Source of the DNA: Pseudomonas chlororaphis
GTDB taxonomy: Bacteria > Pseudomonadota > Gammaproteobacteria > Pseudomonadales > Pseudomonadaceae
Reading direction: 5' to 3'
Assembly (NCBI RefSeq): GCF_001921865.1
Contig: NZ_MSCT01000020.1
Span: 703,497-767,496 of the forward strand
DNA: 64,000 nucleotides
Shown here in pieces: positions 51,125-60,357 of the stretch. The translations under genes and the position numbers were made by a program. Numbering within the stretch: position 1 is the first letter of the stretch; every line of letters begins with the position of its first letter. A model generated the notes under the pieces. It was not told the origin of the DNA and made no database searches. It saw only the letters and a program-made list of their open reading frames with translations.

Positions 51125-52001
51125 GACGATAAAACCTATCCAGTAGAGTCGGGAGCGCCGCGCGCCAGGCGCGGGGCTTGATCCCGAAGGTGTGCAGAAT
51201 TTTCTTACAGGCGAGCACCGCGTGCTGCGGCTCTTCGGCGGCGTCCGGCCGAGCGGCGTGAGCCTGGGCGGTCGGCGTTTCGATGGCCAGCGGATGCAGG
51301 CTGCGGGCCTCGGTGAGGATCGCCTGGCCCAGCGCCAACGGGGTGGTCGCCTCGTGGCCGGCGTAATGGTAGGTGCCCCACAACGGCGCCGCGCAATCGA
51401 GTTGCTTGAGCACCGAAATGATCACCCGGGCAGCGTCGTCCACCGGCGTCGGGTTGCCCCGCCGGTCGTCGGCCAGTAACAGTTCTTCGGGGTGTTCGGC
51501 GCGAGCCAGGAAACGCCCCAGGGTGCCGTCGGCGCTGTCGTCCAGCAGCCAGCCGAAACGCAGCAGCACATGTTGCGGGCAGGTGGCGCGCACGCTCTGC
51601 TCGATCCGCCACAAGGCCTGGCCGCGCAGTCCCAGCGGCACCGGCTCGTCCTTCTCGCTGTAGGCCGTGGCCCGCGAACCGTCGAACACGCGATAGCTGG
51701 AAGGCTGCAGCAGGATGATGTTGTGATGCTGGCACAGCTCGGAAAGCCGCTCGACCGCCCGTTCCTGGGCGCTCAGGCGCGCCTCGGAAACACTCTCCGC
51801 CTGGAACCAGTCGAAGTAGTACGCAAGGTTGATCAAGGCATCCGGACGGGTGTCGTCGAGCAGTTGCGTCAGGCTCGCGGCATCCCAACCGTCTTGCGGC
51901 GGACGAGGTGCGAGGAAACCGATGTCTTCCTCCGCACCGAGGCGAATCAGCGCCTGCCCAAGGGCATTTCCGCCGCCCAGTAACATAAGGCGCATTCGCA
52001 T
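51117..52001 (-). CDS. Sugar nucleotide-binding SDR protein (RmlD-like)
   Basis: A 294-residue short-chain dehydrogenase-like protein: LMLLGGGNALGQALIRLG is the nucleotide-binding loop, followed by PDALINLAYYFDWF and LLRFGWLLDDSADGTLGRFL, an RmlD/dTDP-4-dehydrorhamnose reductase pattern. The usual Y-x-x-x-K is not obvious, which leaves catalysis uncertain. ATGs at 52001, 51995 and 51986 are all possible starts, none with a good ribosome site. It is coupled to the epimerase downstream. Confidence 0.8.
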   Translation of the reverse strand: MRMRLMLLGGGNALGQALIRLGAEEDIGFLAPRPPQDGWDAASLTQLLDDTRPDALINLAYYFDWFQAESVSEARLSAQERAVERLSELCQHHNIILLQPSSYRVFDGSRATAYSEKDEPVPLGLRGQALWRIEQSVRATCPQHVLLRFGWLLDDSADGTLGRFLARAEHPEELLLADDRRGNPTPVDDAARVIISVLKQLDCAAPLWGTYHYAGHEATTPLALGQAILTEARSLHPLAIETPTAQAHAARPDAAEEPQHAVLACKKILHTFGIKPRAWRAALPTLLDRFYRHG

Positions 52002-52190
52002 AGAGTCAGCAGGCCCAATCTGTTCGGAACGATGGTTTGAATGGACCAGACCCGCGGCCTGGCCATGAATAGTGCTCAGAATCGTTGCATTTTGCGGGTT
52101 TCCGGCGCAACCGTCACTGAGAAAGTGCGAGGGGCCGGCGCCGACAAGCCGGGGTTGCAACTTGGCCCCGGCGGTCGCATAACGTTGGAC

Positions 52191-55100
52191 ATGAACCTTC
52201 CCCAGCTCCCCGCCAATGCCCTGTCGGGTTTTCACCCCGCCGTCAGCGCCTGGTTCAACAGCCGTTTCCCCGCCGCGACCGCCGCCCAGGCCCGGGCCTG
52301 GCCGCTGATCCGTCAGCGCCGCTCGACCCTGATCGCCGCGCCCACCGGCTCGGGTAAGACTCTCACCGCCTTTCTCGCGGTGATCGACGAACTGGTGCAT
52401 CGCGGCCTGGAAAACGGCGGCACGCTGCCGGAGCAGACCCTGGTGGTGTACGTCTCGCCGCTCAAGGCCTTGAGCAACGACATCCAGATCAACCTGCAGG
52501 AACCGTTGGCCGGAATTACCGAACAGCTCGAACGCCTGGGCCTGCCGCAGTTGCGGATCAACACCGCGCTGCGCACCGGCGACACCCCGCAAAAAGACCG
52601 CAACGCCATGCGCAAGAACGCGCCGCACATCCTGGTGACAACGCCTGAGTCGCTGTATGTGCTGCTGGGCTCGGACTCCGGCCGACGGATGCTCGCCAGC
52701 ACCCGCACGGTGATCGTCGACGAGATCCACGCCATCGCTGCCAGCAAGCGTGGCAGCCACCTGGCGCTGAGCCTGGAACGTTTGCAGGCGCTGTGCGGCG
52801 AGCCACTGACCCGCATCGGCCTGTCGGCCACGCAAAAGCCCATCGACGCGGTGTCGCGCTTTCTGGTCGGGCACCAACGCCCCTGCGAGATCGTCGACAT
52901 CGGCCACGCCCGGCCCCGGGACCTGACCATCGAAGTGCCGCCCGTGCCCTTGTCGGCAGTCATGGCCAACGATGTCTGGGAGCTGGTCTACGAACGCCTC
53001 GCGCAACTGGCCCGCGAACACCGCACCACCCTGGTGTTCGTCAACACCCGGCGCCTGGCCGAACGTCTCAGCCGCCACCTCAGCGAGCGCCTGGGCAAGG
53101 GCGCGGTGGCCGCCCACCACGGCAGCCTGGCCAAGGAGTTTCGCCTGGACGCCGAACAGCGCCTCAAGCGCGGCGAGCTGCAAGTGCTGATCGCCACCGC
53201 TTCCCTGGAACTGGGCATCGATATCGGCGACGTCGACCTGGTGTGCCAGATCGGCTCGCCGCGCTCGATCGCCGCCTTCCTGCAAAGGGTTGGACGTTCC
53301 GGGCACCAGGTCGGCGGCACGCCCAAGGGCCGCCTGTTCGCCCTGACCCGCGACGACCTGCTCGAATGTGCCGCCCTGCTCGACTGCGTCCGCCGCGGCG
53401 AACTCGACACCCTGCAAATCCCCAAGGCGCCGCTGGACGTGCTGGCGCAGCAGATCGTCGCCGAAGTCAGCAACCAGGAGTGGCAGGAGCAACCGCTGTT
53501 GCAGATGATCCGCCGCGCCGCGCCCTACAGCGAACTCGACGAAGGGCATTTCCAAGCGTTGCTGCGCATGCTCGCCGAAGGCTACAACGGCCGCCAGGGC
53601 ATTCGCAGCGCCTATCTGCATCGCGATGCCGTCAACCGCAGCCTGCGCGGCCGACGCGGCAGCCAACTGACCGCGGTGACCAGCGGCGGGACCATTCCCG
53701 ACAACGCCGACTACAGCGTGCTGCTGGAACCCCAGGCGCTGAACATCGGCAGCGTCAACGAAGACTTCGCCGTGGAAAGCATCGCCGGCGACGTGTTCCA
53801 ACTGGGCAATACCTCGTACCGCATCCTGCGGGTGGAAACCGGCCGGGTCCGGGTCGAGGACGCCCACGGCCAGCCGCCGACCATTCCGTTCTGGCTTGGC
53901 GAAGCCCCCGGGCGCAGCGCCGAACTGTCGTTTGCCGTGGCGCGCCTGCTGGCCCGGCTCGATGAACTGCTCGGCGCCACGCCCGGGCACTTGCAGCCGG
54001 CCCTCGACTGGCTGGGCGAACGCCTGGGCCTGGACAGCGCCAGCGCCGAACAACTGGTCGACTACCTGGCCCGCGCCCGCCAGGCCCTGGGCGCGCTGCC
54101 GTCCCAGGACACGCTGATCATGGAGCGTTTTTTCGACGAGTCCGGCGGCACCCAACTGATCATCCACACGCCATTCGGCAGCCGGATCAACCGCGCTTGG
54201 GGCCTGGCACTGCGCAAGCGCTTCTGCCGAACCTTCAACTTCGAATTGCAGGCCGCCGCCAGCGAAGACGCCATCGTGCTGTCGCTGTCCACCAGCCACA
54301 GTTTCGAGCTGGACGAGGTCTGGCGTTACCTGCACAGCAACAGCGCCGAACACATCCTGGTCCAGGCGCTGCTGGACGCGCCGCTGTTCGGCGTGCGCTG
54401 GCGCTGGAACGCCGGGGTGGCCCTGGCGTTGCCGCGCTTCGTCGGCGGACGCAAGGTGGCGCCGCAGATCCAGCGGATGAAAAGCGAGGACCTGATCGCC
54501 AGCGTATTCCCCGACCAGATCGCTTGCCTGGAGAACCTCGCCGGCGAACGGCAGATCCCCGATCACCCGCTGGTGCAACAGACCCTCGACGACTGCCTGC
54601 ACGAAGCCATGGACAGCGAGGGCTGGCTGACGCTGTTGCGGCGCATGGAACGGGGTGAGTTGCGCCTGATCAGCCGCGACCTGCCGGCCCCCTCGCCCCT
54701 GGCCGCGGAAATTCTCAGCGCCAAGCCCTACACCTTCCTCGACGACGCGCCGCTGGAAGAGCGCCGTACCCAGGCGGTGCTCAACCGCCGCTGGAGCGAC
54801 CCCGAGTCCAGCGACGACCTCGGCGCCCTGGATGTCGAGGCCATCCAGTCGGTGCGCGAGGAAGCCTGGCCCGCCCCCGGCAACCCCGACGAAATGCATG
54901 AAGCGTTGATGAGCCTGGCCTGCATCGCCGAGCACGAGGCCCAGGCCAACCCTCAGTGGACGGACTGGCTGCACGCCCTGGCGGACAGCGGGCGCGCCAG
55001 CCGTTTGCAGATCGACAGCGAACAAGCGCTGTGGCTGGCGGTCGAGCGGCTGAACTGCCTGCGGGCGATTTATCCACAGGCGGTGCTGCAACCGCCGATC

Positions 55101-56507
55101 GCGGCGCCACTAGGTTTCGACGAACCCTGGGAACGCGACGAAGCGGTGGTGGAGGTGATTCGCGCCCGCCTTGGCGGTTTTGGCCCCTTGCCGCTGGAAG
55201 AGCTCGCCACGCCCTTGCGTCTGGAGCACAACGAGGCGAGCCAGGCCCTGACTCGCCTGGAACGCGAGGGTTATGTGCTGCGCGGCCGCTTCAGCCCGGG
55301 CGAGCCCCGGGAGCAATGGTGCGAACGGCATCTGCTGGCGCGGATTCATCGCTACACCGTCAAGCGCCTGCGCCGGGAAATCGAACCGGTGTCGCTGCAA
55401 GACCTGATGCGTTTCCTGTTCGACTGGCAACACCTGTCCAGCGCCACCCAGGGCCGGGGCAGCGCCATGCTGGCGCAGACCCTCGCCCAGTTCGAGGGAT
55501 ACGCCGCGGCCGCCGGCGCCTGGGACAGCGACCTGCTGCCGGCGCGCATCCAGGATTACTCTGCCACCTGGCTGGACGAGCTGTGCCGTAACGGCAAGGT
55601 GGTCTGGAGCCGACTCGGCGCGCCGCACAAAACCGCCGGCGCGACCTTGCGCAACACACCGATCGTATTGCTGCCGCGCAGCCAGGTCGCGCTGTGGAGT
55701 GGGCTGGGCGCGCAGCCAAACAGCAGCGAGCTGTCGCCCAAGGCGCAGAAAGTCCATGAGGCCTTGAGCCGCCACGGCGCCTTGTTCTTCGACGAACTGC
55801 TGCATGAAGCCCATGTCTTGCGCACCGAGCTGGAAATCGCCTTGCAGGAACTGGTCGCCGCGGGATGGGTGAATGCCGACAGCTTCGCCGGCCTGCGCGC
55901 CCTGATCACCCCGGCCAGCAAGCGTCAGGCCCGCAGCAGCCGGCGCGGGCGCGGGGCGTTGGTCGGCGGCATGGACGACGCCGGACGCTGGGCGCTGCTG
56001 CGACGCGCATCGCCAGTGCCGGAAAACCTCGAGCGCACTGCCCAGGCCACACCACCGGCCACTCTGGAACATATCGCCATGACCCTGCTGCGGCGCTACG
56101 GCGTGGTGTTCTGGCGGCTGCTGGAACGCGAGGCCGACTGGCTGCCAAGCTGGCGCGAACTGTTGCGCACGTTCCATCGGCTGGAGGCCCGTGGCGAGAT
56201 CCGCGGCGGGCGTTTTGTCAGCGGCCTGGCCGGCGAACAGTTCGCCCTGCCCGAGGCCGTCGCCCTGCTGCGCGAGGTCCGCCGCCGGCCGCTGGACGGC
56301 AGCCTGGTCGCGGTGTGCGGCGTCGACCCGCTGAACCTTGCCGGCACCCTGCTACCGGGGCAGAAAGTCCCGGCCCTGACCGGCAACCGGCTGGTGTATC
56401 GCGACGGCCTGCCCGCCGCCGCCGAGATCGCCGGCAAGCAGCAGTTCTGGCTGGAGCTCGAACCGCAGGCCATGCTCGAACTGCGGACCCGGCTGATTCG
56501 CCACTGA
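52191..56507 (+). CDS. Lhr-type large ATP-dependent helicase
   Basis: A 1438-residue superfamily 2 helicase. Motif I is APTGSGKTLTAF, motif II DEIH in VIVDEIHAIAASKRG, motif III GLSATQ, motif V region STASLELGIDIGDV-like sequence, and motif VI QRVGRSGHQVGG. The rest is the winged-helix and beta-barrel core of Lhr plus the long C-terminal extension of bacterial full-length Lhr. Lhr unwinds RNA:DNA hybrids and forks and is linked to repair. The ATG at 52191 fits the N-terminus NLPQLPANALSGFHPAVSAWF; the frame is open 50 codons upstream. lhr is the likely name but not certain. Confidence 0.88.
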   Translation: MNLPQLPANALSGFHPAVSAWFNSRFPAATAAQARAWPLIRQRRSTLIAAPTGSGKTLTAFLAVIDELVHRGLENGGTLPEQTLVVYVSPLKALSNDIQINLQEPLAGITEQLERLGLPQLRINTALRTGDTPQKDRNAMRKNAPHILVTTPESLYVLLGSDSGRRMLASTRTVIVDEIHAIAASKRGSHLALSLERLQALCGEPLTRIGLSATQKPIDAVSRFLVGHQRPCEIVDIGHARPRDLTIEVPPVPLSAVMANDVWELVYERLAQLAREHRTTLVFVNTRRLAERLSRHLSERLGKGAVAAHHGSLAKEFRLDAEQRLKRGELQVLIATASLELGIDIGDVDLVCQIGSPRSIAAFLQRVGRSGHQVGGTPKGRLFALTRDDLLECAALLDCVRRGELDTLQIPKAPLDVLAQQIVAEVSNQEWQEQPLLQMIRRAAPYSELDEGHFQALLRMLAEGYNGRQGIRSAYLHRDAVNRSLRGRRGSQLTAVTSGGTIPDNADYSVLLEPQALNIGSVNEDFAVESIAGDVFQLGNTSYRILRVETGRVRVEDAHGQPPTIPFWLGEAPGRSAELSFAVARLLARLDELLGATPGHLQPALDWLGERLGLDSASAEQLVDYLARARQALGALPSQDTLIMERFFDESGGTQLIIHTPFGSRINRAWGLALRKRFCRTFNFELQAAASEDAIVLSLSTSHSFELDEVWRYLHSNSAEHILVQALLDAPLFGVRWRWNAGVALALPRFVGGRKVAPQIQRMKSEDLIASVFPDQIACLENLAGERQIPDHPLVQQTLDDCLHEAMDSEGWLTLLRRMERGELRLISRDLPAPSPLAAEILSAKPYTFLDDAPLEERRTQAVLNRRWSDPESSDDLGALDVEAIQSVREEAWPAPGNPDEMHEALMSLACIAEHEAQANPQWTDWLHALADSGRASRLQIDSEQALWLAVERLNCLRAIYPQAVLQPPIAAPLGFDEPWERDEAVVEVIRARLGGFGPLPLEELATPLRLEHNEASQALTRLEREGYVLRGRFSPGEPREQWCERHLLARIHRYTVKRLRREIEPVSLQDLMRFLFDWQHLSSATQGRGSAMLAQTLAQFEGYAAAAGAWDSDLLPARIQDYSATWLDELCRNGKVVWSRLGAPHKTAGATLRNTPIVLLPRSQVALWSGLGAQPNSSELSPKAQKVHEALSRHGALFFDELLHEAHVLRTELEIALQELVAAGWVNADSFAGLRALITPASKRQARSSRRGRGALVGGMDDAGRWALLRRASPVPENLERTAQATPPATLEHIAMTLLRRYGVVFWRLLEREADWLPSWRELLRTFHRLEARGEIRGGRFVSGLAGEQFALPEAVALLREVRRRPLDGSLVAVCGVDPLNLAGTLLPGQKVPALTGNRLVYRDGLPAAAEIAGKQQFWLELEPQAMLELRTRLIRH

Positions 56508-56529
56508 CCCCTGCAAACGCGTCGCCCCC

Positions 56530-56553
56530 ATCGCGAACAAGCTCGCGCCCACA
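56530..56553. repeat. Degenerate REP sequence (family A)
   Basis: ATCGCGAACAAGCTCGCGCC... differs from the consensus at several positions. Lies just after the helicase gene. Confidence 0.6.
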
Positions 56554-56570
56554 GGAGCGTGTCGTCATTG

Positions 56571-56595
56571 GATATTTGCTTGCAGATCAAATATC
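56571..56595. promoter_or_regulatory. Palindromic operator candidate upstream of MFS gene
   Basis: GATATTTG (56571-56578) and CAAATATC (56588-56595) form a perfect 8-bp inverted repeat with a 9-base spacer. It overlaps TTGGAT at 56569, a possible -35, and lies 80 bases before the MFS ATG. Confidence 0.45.
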
Positions 56596-56674
56596 AAATA
56601 CCCAGACCGCTATTTTTCCGCATGAGTCAAATCCGGACACTGCGCTGCATTACGAATCCACCGGAGTTGCAGCC

Positions 56675-57886
56675 ATGCCCATTGCCTTGCTCGCGCTGAC
56701 CTTGAGCGCCTTCGCCATCGGGACGACCGAGTTCGTCATCGTTGGCCTGTTACCCACCATCGGCGCCGACCTCGGCGTCGACCTGCCGTCCGCCGGGCTG
56801 CTGGTCAGCCTGTACGCTCTGGGGGTCGCCGTCGGCGCGCCGGTGCTCACCGCGCTGACCGGCAAAGTCCCACGCAAACTGTTGCTGCTGTCGCTGATGG
56901 TGCTGTTCACCCTCGGCAACCTGCTGGCCTGGAAAGCGCCCGGCTACGAATCCCTGGTCCTGGCGCGCATCGTCACCGGCCTCGCCCACGGCGTGTTCTT
57001 CTCCATCGGCTCGACCATCGCCACCAGCCTGGTGCCCAAGGAAAAAGCCGCCAGCGCGATCGCCATCATGTTCACCGGCCTGACCGTGGCCCTGGTCACT
57101 GGCGTGCCGCTGGGGACTTTCATCGGCCAGCATTTCGGCTGGCGCGAAACCTTCCTCGCCGTCTCGGCCCTGGGGGTGATCGCCTTTATCGGCAGCCTGC
57201 TCTACGTGCCGAAAAACATCGCCCACAGCAAACCGGCGTCCTTGCTGCAACAACTGCACGTACTGAAACAACCGCGCCTGCTGCTGGTGTACGCCATGAC
57301 CGCGGTGGGCTACGGCGGATCGTTCATCGCCTTCACCTTCCTCGCGCCGATCCTGCAGGACCTCTCCGGCTTCAGCGCCAGCACCGTGAGCCTGGTGCTG
57401 CTGGTCTACGGCATCTCGGTCGCCGTCGGCAACATCTGGGGCGGCAAGCTGGCGGACCGGCGCGGCCCGATCAGCGCCCTGAAGATCATCTTCACCCTGC
57501 TGGCCGGCGTGCTGTTCCTCCTGACCTTCACCGCCGGCAACCCGTGGCTGGCCCTGGCCACCGTGCTGCTGTGGGGTGCCGTGGCCTTCGGCAACGTGCC
57601 GGGCCTGCAGGTCTATGTGGTCCGCCAGGCCGAACACCACGCGCCGCAGGCGGTGGACGTGGCCTCGGGTCTGAACATCGCCGCCTTCAACCTCGGCATC
57701 GCCGGCGGCGCCTGGGGCGGCGGCCTGATCGTCGCCCACCTGGGGCTGATCCACACCGCCTGGATCGGCGGCCTGGTGGTCCTCGGCGCCCTGGCCCTGA
57801 CAGCCTGGAGCGGTCGCCTGGACCGCCTCGGCCCGGTGTACGCCGAACCGGCCGAGGGCTCGAGCCGGGTGGTGGTCGGGCACTGA
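56675..57886 (+). CDS. MFS transporter (AraJ/PbuE-type exporter)
   Basis: A 403-residue MFS protein: MPIALLALTLSAFAIGTTEFVIVGLLP is the classic opening of the DHA1 purine/arabinose-efflux group, with LTGKVPRKLLLLSLMVLFTLGNLL at loop 2-3 and GGKLADRRGPISALK in the central loop. Twelve segments are expected. The start is set by the family N-terminus, with CCGGAG 9 bases upstream; the frame is open into the helicase gene, but that part is antisense-like noise. Substrate unknown. Confidence 0.87.
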   Translation: MPIALLALTLSAFAIGTTEFVIVGLLPTIGADLGVDLPSAGLLVSLYALGVAVGAPVLTALTGKVPRKLLLLSLMVLFTLGNLLAWKAPGYESLVLARIVTGLAHGVFFSIGSTIATSLVPKEKAASAIAIMFTGLTVALVTGVPLGTFIGQHFGWRETFLAVSALGVIAFIGSLLYVPKNIAHSKPASLLQQLHVLKQPRLLLVYAMTAVGYGGSFIAFTFLAPILQDLSGFSASTVSLVLLVYGISVAVGNIWGGKLADRRGPISALKIIFTLLAGVLFLLTFTAGNPWLALATVLLWGAVAFGNVPGLQVYVVRQAEHHAPQAVDVASGLNIAAFNLGIAGGAWGGGLIVAHLGLIHTAWIGGLVVLGALALTAWSGRLDRLGPVYAEPAEGSSRVVVGH

Positions 57887-57909
57887 GATCGAAGCCGGCG
57901 ACCGAATGG

Positions 57910-57937
57910 AAACGCAGCCTGAACGGCTGCGTTTTTT
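57910..57937 (+). terminator. Rho-independent terminator of the MFS gene
   Basis: AAACGCAGCC and GGCTGCGTTT flank a 5-base loop and are followed by TTT. Confidence 0.9.
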
Positions 57938-57989
57938 ATGCGCGCGGACCTGCCTGTCTAGAGGCCTGGGGTGCGGCCGCTACGCGGCT

Positions 57990-58014
57990 ATCGCGAGCAA
58001 GCTTCGCTCCTACA
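57990..58014. repeat. Single REP sequence (family A variant)
   Basis: ATCGCGAGCAAGCTTCGCTC... is the family A unit with one extra T in the centre. Nothing else is seen in 57938-58045. Confidence 0.8.
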
Positions 58015-58045
58015 AGGGCTCGCGGGATTTTGCACGGCCTGCGGG

Positions 58046-59053
58046 TCAGTCCTGCTGGGGCCTCGCCAGCGCCATCGGCGGACTCACGCCAAAACGCGCG
58101 CGGTATTCGCTGGGCGCAAGCCCGGTGATTTTCTTGAAGGTGGCGCGAAACGCACTCGGGTCCTGGTAGCCGACCGTCCAGGCGATATGGTCGATGGTGC
58201 CGTTGGTGAACTCGAGCATTTCCCGAGCCTTGCCCACCCGCAGGTGCTGGCAGTACTCGGTGGGCTTGAGCCCCGTGGCCGCCCGAAAACGCCGCAGGAA
58301 GGTACGCTCCTCCAGCCCGGCTTGTTGCGCCATGACCGCCAGGGAGACGTCCACCGCGCCGTTGGCCTGCAGCCAGTGCTGGACCTTGAGGATCGCTGCG
58401 TCGCCATGGCCGAGGATCGGCGCGAAGTTACTGCCGCACTGGCTGGCGCTGTCACTGTGCTCGACCACCAGGAAACGCGCGGTGCCGCTGGCGATGCTCG
58501 GGCCCAGCAGGCGGTTGACCAGGCGCAGTCCGAGCTCGGACCAGGCCATCAGGCCGGCAGTGGTGATCAGGTCGCCATCGTCGACGATCGGCTTGTCGGC
58601 ATTCAGCCGGACCTTCGGGTAACGCTCGGCGAACTGCTTGGCCGAGGTCCAGTGCGTGGTGGCGCTGCGCCCGTCGAGCAAGCCGCTTTCGGCCAGCAGG
58701 ATCGACCCGACGCATACACCGCCCAGGGTCGCGCCGCTGGCATGCTGCCGACGCAGCCACTGGATCAACGCCGACGGCGCCTGTGCCGAGGAAAACCCCG
58801 CCACCGAGGGTGGAATCAGTACCGCCAGCAGCGCGCCTTCCGGGCCGGGCTGGCTGTCGTAGACCCGCACCGGCGCCTCGTCGGCCCGCGCCTGCCAATG
58901 GCTGATGCGCAACAGCGGCAACTGCGCGCTGCGATGTTCGGCGGCAATGCGGTTGGCGACCCCGAACAGGTCGGTCAGGCCATGCACCGCGGCCATTTGC
59001 GCGCCGGGGTAGATCAGCACGCCCAACTCGGCGACTGCGCTTTGCATACCCAT
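58046..59053 (-). CDS. GlxA-family AraC-type regulator (DJ-1/PfpI + HTH)
   Basis: A 335-residue two-domain regulator. The N-terminal DJ-1/PfpI-like domain has ELGVLIYPGAQMAAVHGL and GATLGGVCVGSILLAESGLL, the nucleophile-elbow region with a cysteine. The C-terminal AraC domain has SLAVMAQQAGLEERTFLRRF and IDHIAWTVGYQDPSAFRATFKKITGLAPSEYR. GGGGGA precedes the ATG at 59053; a second ATG two codons in is possible. It is divergent from the isochorismatase-like gene and likely regulates it. Confidence 0.88.
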   Translation of the reverse strand: MGMQSAVAELGVLIYPGAQMAAVHGLTDLFGVANRIAAEHRSAQLPLLRISHWQARADEAPVRVYDSQPGPEGALLAVLIPPSVAGFSSAQAPSALIQWLRRQHASGATLGGVCVGSILLAESGLLDGRSATTHWTSAKQFAERYPKVRLNADKPIVDDGDLITTAGLMAWSELGLRLVNRLLGPSIASGTARFLVVEHSDSASQCGSNFAPILGHGDAAILKVQHWLQANGAVDVSLAVMAQQAGLEERTFLRRFRAATGLKPTEYCQHLRVGKAREMLEFTNGTIDHIAWTVGYQDPSAFRATFKKITGLAPSEYRARFGVSPPMALARPQQD

Positions 59054-59156
59054 TGTCAGTTTTCCCCCTGCTATTGTCGGTGCGGCCAATCCTCGACCGG
59101 CCTGCCGGAGCCGATACTGGGCTCCACAGCCAACCCCTACCGCAGAGGAAACACCC

Positions 59157-59708
59157 ATGGCCAAGCAAGCGCTCATCGTAGTCGATATCCAGAACGACTA
59201 CTTCCCCGACGGCAAGTGGCCCCTGGTCGGCGCCGAAGCCGCCGCCGACAATGCCGCGCGGCTGCTCCAGGCCTTCCGCGACAGCGGCCGGCAGGTGGTG
59301 CACATCCGCCACGAATTCACTTCCGACAGCGCGCCGTTCTTTACCCCGGGCTCCAGCGGCGCCCAACTGCACGCCAAGGTCGTCAACCGCGCCGACGAAC
59401 CGGTGGTGCTCAAGCACTTCGTCAACTCGTTCCGCGAAACCGAGCTCAAGGCCATTCTCGACCGGCACGGTATCGAGCAGTTGGTGGTGGCCGGCAGCAT
59501 GAGTCACATGTGTATCGACGGCGTCAGCCGCGCCGCCGCCGACCTGGGCTACGGGGTCACGGTGATCCACGATGCCTGCGCCACCCGCGACCTGGAATTC
59601 AATGGCGTGGTGGTGCCGGCGGCCCAGGTGCATGCCGCGTTCATGTCGTCCCTGGGGTTTGCCTACTCCAGCGTGGTGTCCACCGACGAATTCCTGGCCG
59701 CCAACTGA
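59157..59708 (+). CDS. Isochorismatase-like cysteine hydrolase
   Basis: A 183-residue member of the isochorismatase superfamily with the Asp-Lys-Cys triad visible: Asp in IVVDIQNDYFPDGKWPL, Lys in VVLKHFVNSF, and Cys in SHMCIDGVSRAAADLGY. VIHDACATRDLEFNG is a family segment. These enzymes hydrolyse amides such as nicotinamide or ureidoacrylate. It is divergent from a GlxA-type regulator with a 103-base gap, a common arrangement for small amidase operons. Confidence 0.88.
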   Translation: MAKQALIVVDIQNDYFPDGKWPLVGAEAAADNAARLLQAFRDSGRQVVHIRHEFTSDSAPFFTPGSSGAQLHAKVVNRADEPVVLKHFVNSFRETELKAILDRHGIEQLVVAGSMSHMCIDGVSRAAADLGYGVTVIHDACATRDLEFNGVVVPAAQVHAAFMSSLGFAYSSVVSTDEFLAAN

Positions 59709-59775
59709 TCTCAGGATCGGAAAACCTCAGCCGGAACAAACCCGGCGCCGGAATCGGCCTGGAGGCCAGAAAGCA

Positions 59776-59810
59776 AAAGGCCCGTAGCGTTTATACGCTA
59801 CGGGCCTTTC
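59776..59810. terminator. Bidirectional terminator between the cysteine hydrolase and ssb genes
   Basis: A 14-bp perfect stem (AAAGGCCCGTAGCG / CGCTACGGGCCTTT) with a 6-base loop TTTATA; A and T ends allow both strands to terminate. Confidence 0.9.
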
Positions 59811-59835
59811 TAGCCGTTACAGAGACGGTTATGGC

Positions 59836-60348
59836 TTAGAACGGGATATCGTCATCGAAGCTGTCGTCGAAGTTCTGCGCCGGCTGCGGCGAGGACTGCT
59901 GAGGCGCTGGACGCGATTCGCGCTGCGGAGCCTGGGAAGGCTGCGGACGCGACTGCTGAGGACGCGGTGCGGAGTTGCCCATGCCCTGGCCCTGGTCGCC
60001 CTGTGGTCGGCCACCCAGCAGCTGCATGGTGCCCTGCATGTCGACGATGATCTCGGTGGTGTAACGCTTGATGCCGTCTTTTTCCCACTCGCGGGTCTGC
60101 AGCTTGCCTTCGATGTAGACCTGCGAACCTTTACGCAGGTACTCGCCGGCGATTTCCGCGACCTTGCCGAACATCGACACACGGTGCCATTCGGTGCGCT
60201 CGACCTTCTGGCCGGTCTGCTTGTCGGTCCATTGTTCGCTGGTGGCCAGACTCAGGTTGGTCACGGCGTTACCGTTAGGCAGATAGCGAACCTCAGGATC
60301 CTGGCCGCAAGTGCCGACCAATATGACTTTGTTAACCCCACGGGCCAT
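59836..60348 (-). CDS. ssb: Single-stranded DNA-binding protein
   Basis: 170 residues: MARGVNKVILVGTCGQDPEVRYLPNGNAVTNLSLATSEQW is the OB fold start, GEYLRKGSQVYIEGKLQTREW completes it. A proline/glutamine-rich linker follows (QQSRPQPSQAPQRESRPAPQQ), and the acidic tip DDDIPF binds partner proteins. It follows an MFS gene with a 9-base gap on the same strand. No LexA box was found in front of the MFS gene. Confidence 0.97.
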   Translation of the reverse strand: MARGVNKVILVGTCGQDPEVRYLPNGNAVTNLSLATSEQWTDKQTGQKVERTEWHRVSMFGKVAEIAGEYLRKGSQVYIEGKLQTREWEKDGIKRYTTEIIVDMQGTMQLLGGRPQGDQGQGMGNSAPRPQQSRPQPSQAPQRESRPAPQQSSPQPAQNFDDSFDDDIPF

Positions 60349-60357
60349 AACGTTCTC

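Noticed and set aside
51117..55091. A 1324-codon open frame on the minus strand, mostly antisense to the helicase gene
   Set aside because: Only its last 294 codons (from 52001) form a recognisable protein. The rest is low-complexity sequence lacking family motifs, opposite a clear Lhr helicase, and arises from high GC at third codon positions.
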